DNA from: Flavobacterium suncheonense GH29-5 = DSM 17707
Lineage (GTDB): Bacteria; Bacteroidota; Bacteroidia; Flavobacteriales; Flavobacteriaceae
Reading direction: 5' to 3'
Length of the DNA: 64,000 nucleotides
Assembly: GCF_000430025.1 (NCBI RefSeq)
Contig: NZ_AUCZ01000007.1
Coordinates: 186,001 to 250,000, forward strand
Under the pieces are notes generated by a model that saw only the letters and a program-made list of their open reading frames with translations, did no database searches and was not told where the DNA came from. A program made the position numbers and the translations under genes. Shown here in pieces: positions 61,008 through 64,000 of the stretch (position 1 is its first letter; every line of letters begins with the position of its first letter).

Positions 61008-61038
61008 AATCCGTTGGCCAGTGCTGACGGATTTTTTT
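61008..61038. terminator. Terminator between pyk and dinB
   Basis: Stem AAATCCGT / ACGGATTT with a 12-base loop and T7 on the plus strand; the A-run on the other side may also serve dinB. Confidence 0.8.
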
Positions 61039-61042
61039 ATGC

Positions 61043-62125
61043 TTAGAAGTCGAATTTCAGCTGCACGACAACCGATTTTTTGGTTTCCGTATTCAAATTG
61101 TGTAGTGAAATGCCCAACAAGCGCACCGATTCCTTCAGGCGTTCCTGATACAGCAATTCCTTGGCTGTTTCGGCGATTAAACTCTTGTCGGAAATAAAAT
61201 ACGGCAAGGTTTTGCTGCGGGTTTGCAGGGTAAAATCGGAATATTTGATTTTCAGTGTAACCGTTTTTCCGGCAATTTTACTTTTCTGCAGGCGACGTTC
61301 CAGTTCCTTGGCGATATTCTCCAGACGTTCTTCCATAAAAACTTCTGAAGACAGATTCACGCTGAAGGTACGCTCCGCCCCGACAGACTTTAATGTTCTG
61401 TTGGGTTTCACCTGACTGTAACTGATGCCTCTGGCCAGATTGTAAAACGACTGGCCGCTGTTTCCGAAATGTTCTTCGAGATATTCCAACGACTTGCTCT
61501 TTAAATCGGCACCGGTAAAAATGCCCAGCTGGTACATTTTCTCGGCCGTGACCTTCCCGACCCCATAGAATTTTTTTACGTCCAAGGCTTCCAGAAACGA
61601 TTCCACCTCATCGGGATTTACCGTTTTCTGGCCGTTGGGTTTGTTGTAATCGGAAGCTATTTTCGCGACAAATTTATTGATGGAAATTCCTGCCGAAGCG
61701 GTAAGTCCTACTTCTTCAAAAATACGCCTGCGGATTTCCTGCGCAATCAGGGTGGCGCTCGGGTTGCCTTTTTTGTTTTCCGTTACATCGAGGTAGGCCT
61801 CATCTAAGGAAAGCGGCTCGACCAAATCGGTATAATCCAGAAAGATGTGGCGGATTTTTTTGGAGATTTCCTTATACCGGTCAAATCGCGGCCGGACAAA
61901 AATGATTTCCGGACAGAGCTTTTTCGCCATATAACCGCTCATGGCGCTGCGGACACCAAATTTTCTGGCCTCATAACTCGCTGCCGAAACCACGCCGCGG
62001 ACTTCACTGCCGCCAACCGCCAAGGGTTTTCCTTTAAGCGAAGGATTGTCCATCTGCTCCACGGAAGCATAAAAAGCGTCCATGTCGACGTGTATGATTT
62101 TCCGATGTCCTGACTCCGAATGCAT
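61043..62125 (-). CDS. dinB: DNA polymerase IV
   Basis: Y-family translesion polymerase, 360 residues. Catalytic residues: Asp in IIHVDMDAFYASVEQMDN and Asp-Glu in PLSLDEAYLDVTE; GVVSAASYEARKFGVRSAM, ASDYNKPNGQ and the fingers/HhH region FYGVGKVTAEKMYQLGI are typical. The last residues VVQLKFDF look like a beta-clamp-binding motif (QLxF type). Ten bases downstream of the Gcr-type gene on the same strand. No LexA-type box recognised. Confidence 0.95.
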   Translation of the reverse strand: MHSESGHRKIIHVDMDAFYASVEQMDNPSLKGKPLAVGGSEVRGVVSAASYEARKFGVRSAMSGYMAKKLCPEIIFVRPRFDRYKEISKKIRHIFLDYTDLVEPLSLDEAYLDVTENKKGNPSATLIAQEIRRRIFEEVGLTASAGISINKFVAKIASDYNKPNGQKTVNPDEVESFLEALDVKKFYGVGKVTAEKMYQLGIFTGADLKSKSLEYLEEHFGNSGQSFYNLARGISYSQVKPNRTLKSVGAERTFSVNLSSEVFMEERLENIAKELERRLQKSKIAGKTVTLKIKYSDFTLQTRSKTLPYFISDKSLIAETAKELLYQERLKESVRLLGISLHNLNTETKKSVVVQLKFDF

Positions 62126-62134
62126 GCCTCTAAA

Positions 62135-64000
62135 TTACTTCTCTTTAACCGGAAAGAAAAATGCGGCAGGCTGTTTTTTAAAATAGGTCCAAATCGCTTT
62201 GTTCAAAAACCGTATCTCCGAAAGCGGAATATTCCGGGAGCGCAATGCCAAGCCTAACGACAGGGAAAAACTTACGATGAAATTCACAAAACCGATTACG
62301 CCGATGCCCACAATTCCCCAGAACAGCATCGCCTGCGTAAGTTGAAAATCGGCTCCGTACAACCCTAAAGCCAGATTACCGCTTACAAAGGTGATGTGGC
62401 GGACGTCGAAATCCAGCCCTAAAAAAGCCCCAACCGAAGCAGTACTCCCCATAAACACCCCGAACCAGAAATTTGAGATTACACCGGGCCAGTTGTTTTC
62501 AATCCAATTGGCAAAGCGTTTTGTTTTATCTACGCCAAAGGTCATTTTCAGAAACGGGTGTTCCTGTATGCGGTAATACACCTGATGATGCTTGTTCCGG
62601 TTGGATACACTTCCGGAAATAATCCCGGAAAGAAACAGAAACACTCCGGCAATCGCAGCATGAAAAATAGCAGGAGAAGCTATCGGACTGATATCGGCAA
62701 TCAATTTGGGCCATTTGGTTTCGGCTATATTATAATGAAAGGCTAAATCAATTAACCAGATGCCCGCTAAGGCAACCGGAAAGGCAACAAATACATTCCC
62801 CACAAAAGCAATAAACTGGGACCGGAACAAACGGGCAAACAAATGGGCAAACGAACTGTGTTTCTCGCCGTTCTTATTCGGTCTTTTCATCCCTATTTCC
62901 AAGGCCTTCGCAATTGTGGCGGCGGTCATGGCGGGCTGTTTTGTGGCCAGCGCATATCCCAACAGGAAAATCGTAATGAAGCCAAAAGCATAATTCATAC
63001 TGTACAGAAACGCATGCCCGAAGTAACTGGTTTCAATTTTTCCCAACATCACTTTAAAGATACACAGAAAACCCACCACCAGTCCGGCACCCATGGCCGC
63101 CCGGAGCATCTGGAAATACTCTTTGGGTGTTTCGGTTATATAATGTTCTCCTGTTTTAGCGGTATGCTGTGTAATTTCGTAAGACAACAGTTGTGTGCTG
63201 TCATTAATCAGTTTTCCGACATTGTTCTTGTAACAATTGTACTTGATTAACTTTAAGGCCAATTGAATGAGGTTCTCTTCTTTTTCCGAGGCGGTGGTTC
63301 CGACCAAAAGCGGCATCAGCACTTTCAAGCGGTACAACTGCTGACGGATCCGCAAGAGGCTTTGGTTTACTTTTATGGAAATGCCGTATTTGGAACTGTT
63401 CGCAAAGGCCCTTTCCACATATTCCACACATTGTCGGTGCAAAACCACGAATTGGCGGTAATGCAAATCGTCACTGTTCAGGGAAGCGGTTTGTCGCACC
63501 TGTTGTTCAATCTGAAGGAATTCCTTTTCCATCGCCACAAAAGGACTGTCGAATGCGTCGTACTCCGGAACCATTTTAATCACATCGTTCTCCATCGCCC
63601 GGCCGCTCATTCGTTGGGTAAGCAAGCCCATCCCGTTTAAAAGTTCCGATAAGGGCGTGTCTTCTTTCGCAGAGGAAAATACCTCGGAAAGTTCCAAAAG
63701 GCGGAAAAGGCGGTGAAGCTCTTCTTTAGGGATATGGTTGACCCAAATCGTATCCGTATCCAGATAAAAAACCTGATTTAAAACGTATTCCAGCGTGTCT
63801 TTTTGAGGCTGAAACGGCAATATTTTTGCGGTGAGCCGTTTCTTTACCTCATAAATAAAATCGGAGTCCTTGAGAATTCCGGCATCGGAAAGCATGCGGC
63901 TGAATTTCCGGTTGGCAAAAACATTTCGGATGTACCGGATAAAAAGGCCTTTCTCAATAGGATTTTCTGCAAGAAACAACAGCAGGCTTTCCAGCGAAAC
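62135..64000 (-). CDS. Gcr-type membrane protein annotated as site-specific recombinase, 5' end missing
   Basis: The visible 621 codons run open to the right edge, so the N-terminus is outside the window. An N-terminal soluble half (about 1-290 of the visible part) with the FYLDTDTIWVNH and LRIRQQLYRLK segments is followed by six to seven membrane segments (for example GLVVGFLCIFKVML, FLCIF..AFGFITIFLLGYALA, AIAGVFLFLSGIISGSVSN). It matches the COG4389 family, named recombinase in databases, but no catalytic Ser or Tyr recombinase motif is visible and the architecture is that of a membrane protein. Function unknown. Confidence 0.75.
   Translation of the reverse strand, partial: VSLESLLLFLAENPIEKGLFIRYIRNVFANRKFSRMLSDAGILKDSDFIYEVKKRLTAKILPFQPQKDTLEYVLNQVFYLDTDTIWVNHIPKEELHRLFRLLELSEVFSSAKEDTPLSELLNGMGLLTQRMSGRAMENDVIKMVPEYDAFDSPFVAMEKEFLQIEQQVRQTASLNSDDLHYRQFVVLHRQCVEYVERAFANSSKYGISIKVNQSLLRIRQQLYRLKVLMPLLVGTTASEKEENLIQLALKLIKYNCYKNNVGKLINDSTQLLSYEITQHTAKTGEHYITETPKEYFQMLRAAMGAGLVVGFLCIFKVMLGKIETSYFGHAFLYSMNYAFGFITIFLLGYALATKQPAMTAATIAKALEIGMKRPNKNGEKHSSFAHLFARLFRSQFIAFVGNVFVAFPVALAGIWLIDLAFHYNIAETKWPKLIADISPIASPAIFHAAIAGVFLFLSGIISGSVSNRNKHHQVYYRIQEHPFLKMTFGVDKTKRFANWIENNWPGVISNFWFGVFMGSTASVGAFLGLDFDVRHITFVSGNLALGLYGADFQLTQAMLFWGIVGIGVIGFVNFIVSFSLSLGLALRSRNIPLSEIRFLNKAIWTYFKKQPAAFFFPVKEK

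Noticed and set aside
62135..64000. Evidence for a mobile element from the site-specific recombinase family name
   Set aside because: The protein is a multi-pass membrane protein without recombinase catalytic motifs; no attachment sites or phage genes are nearby.

Overview
The window looks like the chromosome of a member of the Flavobacteriaceae (Bacteroidota), most probably Flavobacterium or a close relative. The evidence is a 1404-residue secreted protein with a gliding-motility type C-terminal domain (a type IX secretion substrate), a choice-of-anchor-L domain, an IPExxxVDY-family protein, an OmpA protein with thrombospondin-3 repeats, a type-B succinate dehydrogenase set, and many promoters of the Bacteroidota form TTG-N17..20-TAnnTTTG. 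It is mostly core genome. There are no phage genes, insertion sequences, CRISPR arrays or rRNA genes; one tRNA with a CAU anticodon is present.

Layout. 1-3705 (minus): peptidoglycan transglycosylase mtgA (cut by the left edge), FAD oxidoreductase, DedA protein, dicarboxylate/amino-acid symporter. 3885-7121 (plus): two exported peptidases (S9 and C1). 7267-11135 (minus): fatty-acid initiation cluster yceD-rpmF-fabH-accB-accC. 11206-12904: divergent pdxA and ribE. 12926-13969 (minus): small PEP-CTERM-like protein, tRNA, methylmalonyl-CoA epimerase. 14167-17349 (plus): rbfA, LolC-like permease, MATE transporter. 17534-20448 (minus): exported unknown protein and dusB, separated by a MITE-like element. 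20708-27967 (plus): lepA, giant T9SS adhesin, thiL. 28044-30308 (minus): glyS and a membrane-anchored unknown. 30367-32725 (plus): comF and a lipoprotein. 32709-37315 (minus): omega-amidase-like enzyme and sdhCAB. 37946-40845 (plus): Crp/Fnr regulator, pepP, alpha/beta hydrolase. 40859-50672 (minus): a small ABC ATPase/membrane-protein pair, addB, ompA, kbl, addA. 50793-51398 (plus): sod. 51476-56315 (minus): a candidate small RNA downstream of the cluster purN-rnhA-START-pfkB-purF. 56518-60983 (plus): acpP-fabF-rnc-IPExxxVDY-pyk. 61043-64000 (minus): dinB and a Gcr-type membrane protein cut by the right edge.

The genes cover fatty-acid synthesis (acc, fab, acp), purine synthesis (purN, purF), respiration (sdh), recombination and translesion synthesis (addA, addB, dinB), translation and RNA maturation (rbfA, lepA, glyS, rnc, dusB, rpmF) and the cell envelope or surface. 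The least explained parts are non-coding: a free-standing small-RNA unit between sod and purF; a structured repeat family with apparent covariation in front of rbfA and lepA; a MITE-like element that supplies the dusB stop codon; a tandem palindromic region before the Crp/Fnr gene; and a leader with a short upstream ORF before the MATE gene. Among proteins, the ABC ATPase paired with a 100-residue membrane protein and the PVD-type sorting-tail protein are the best candidates for undescribed systems.
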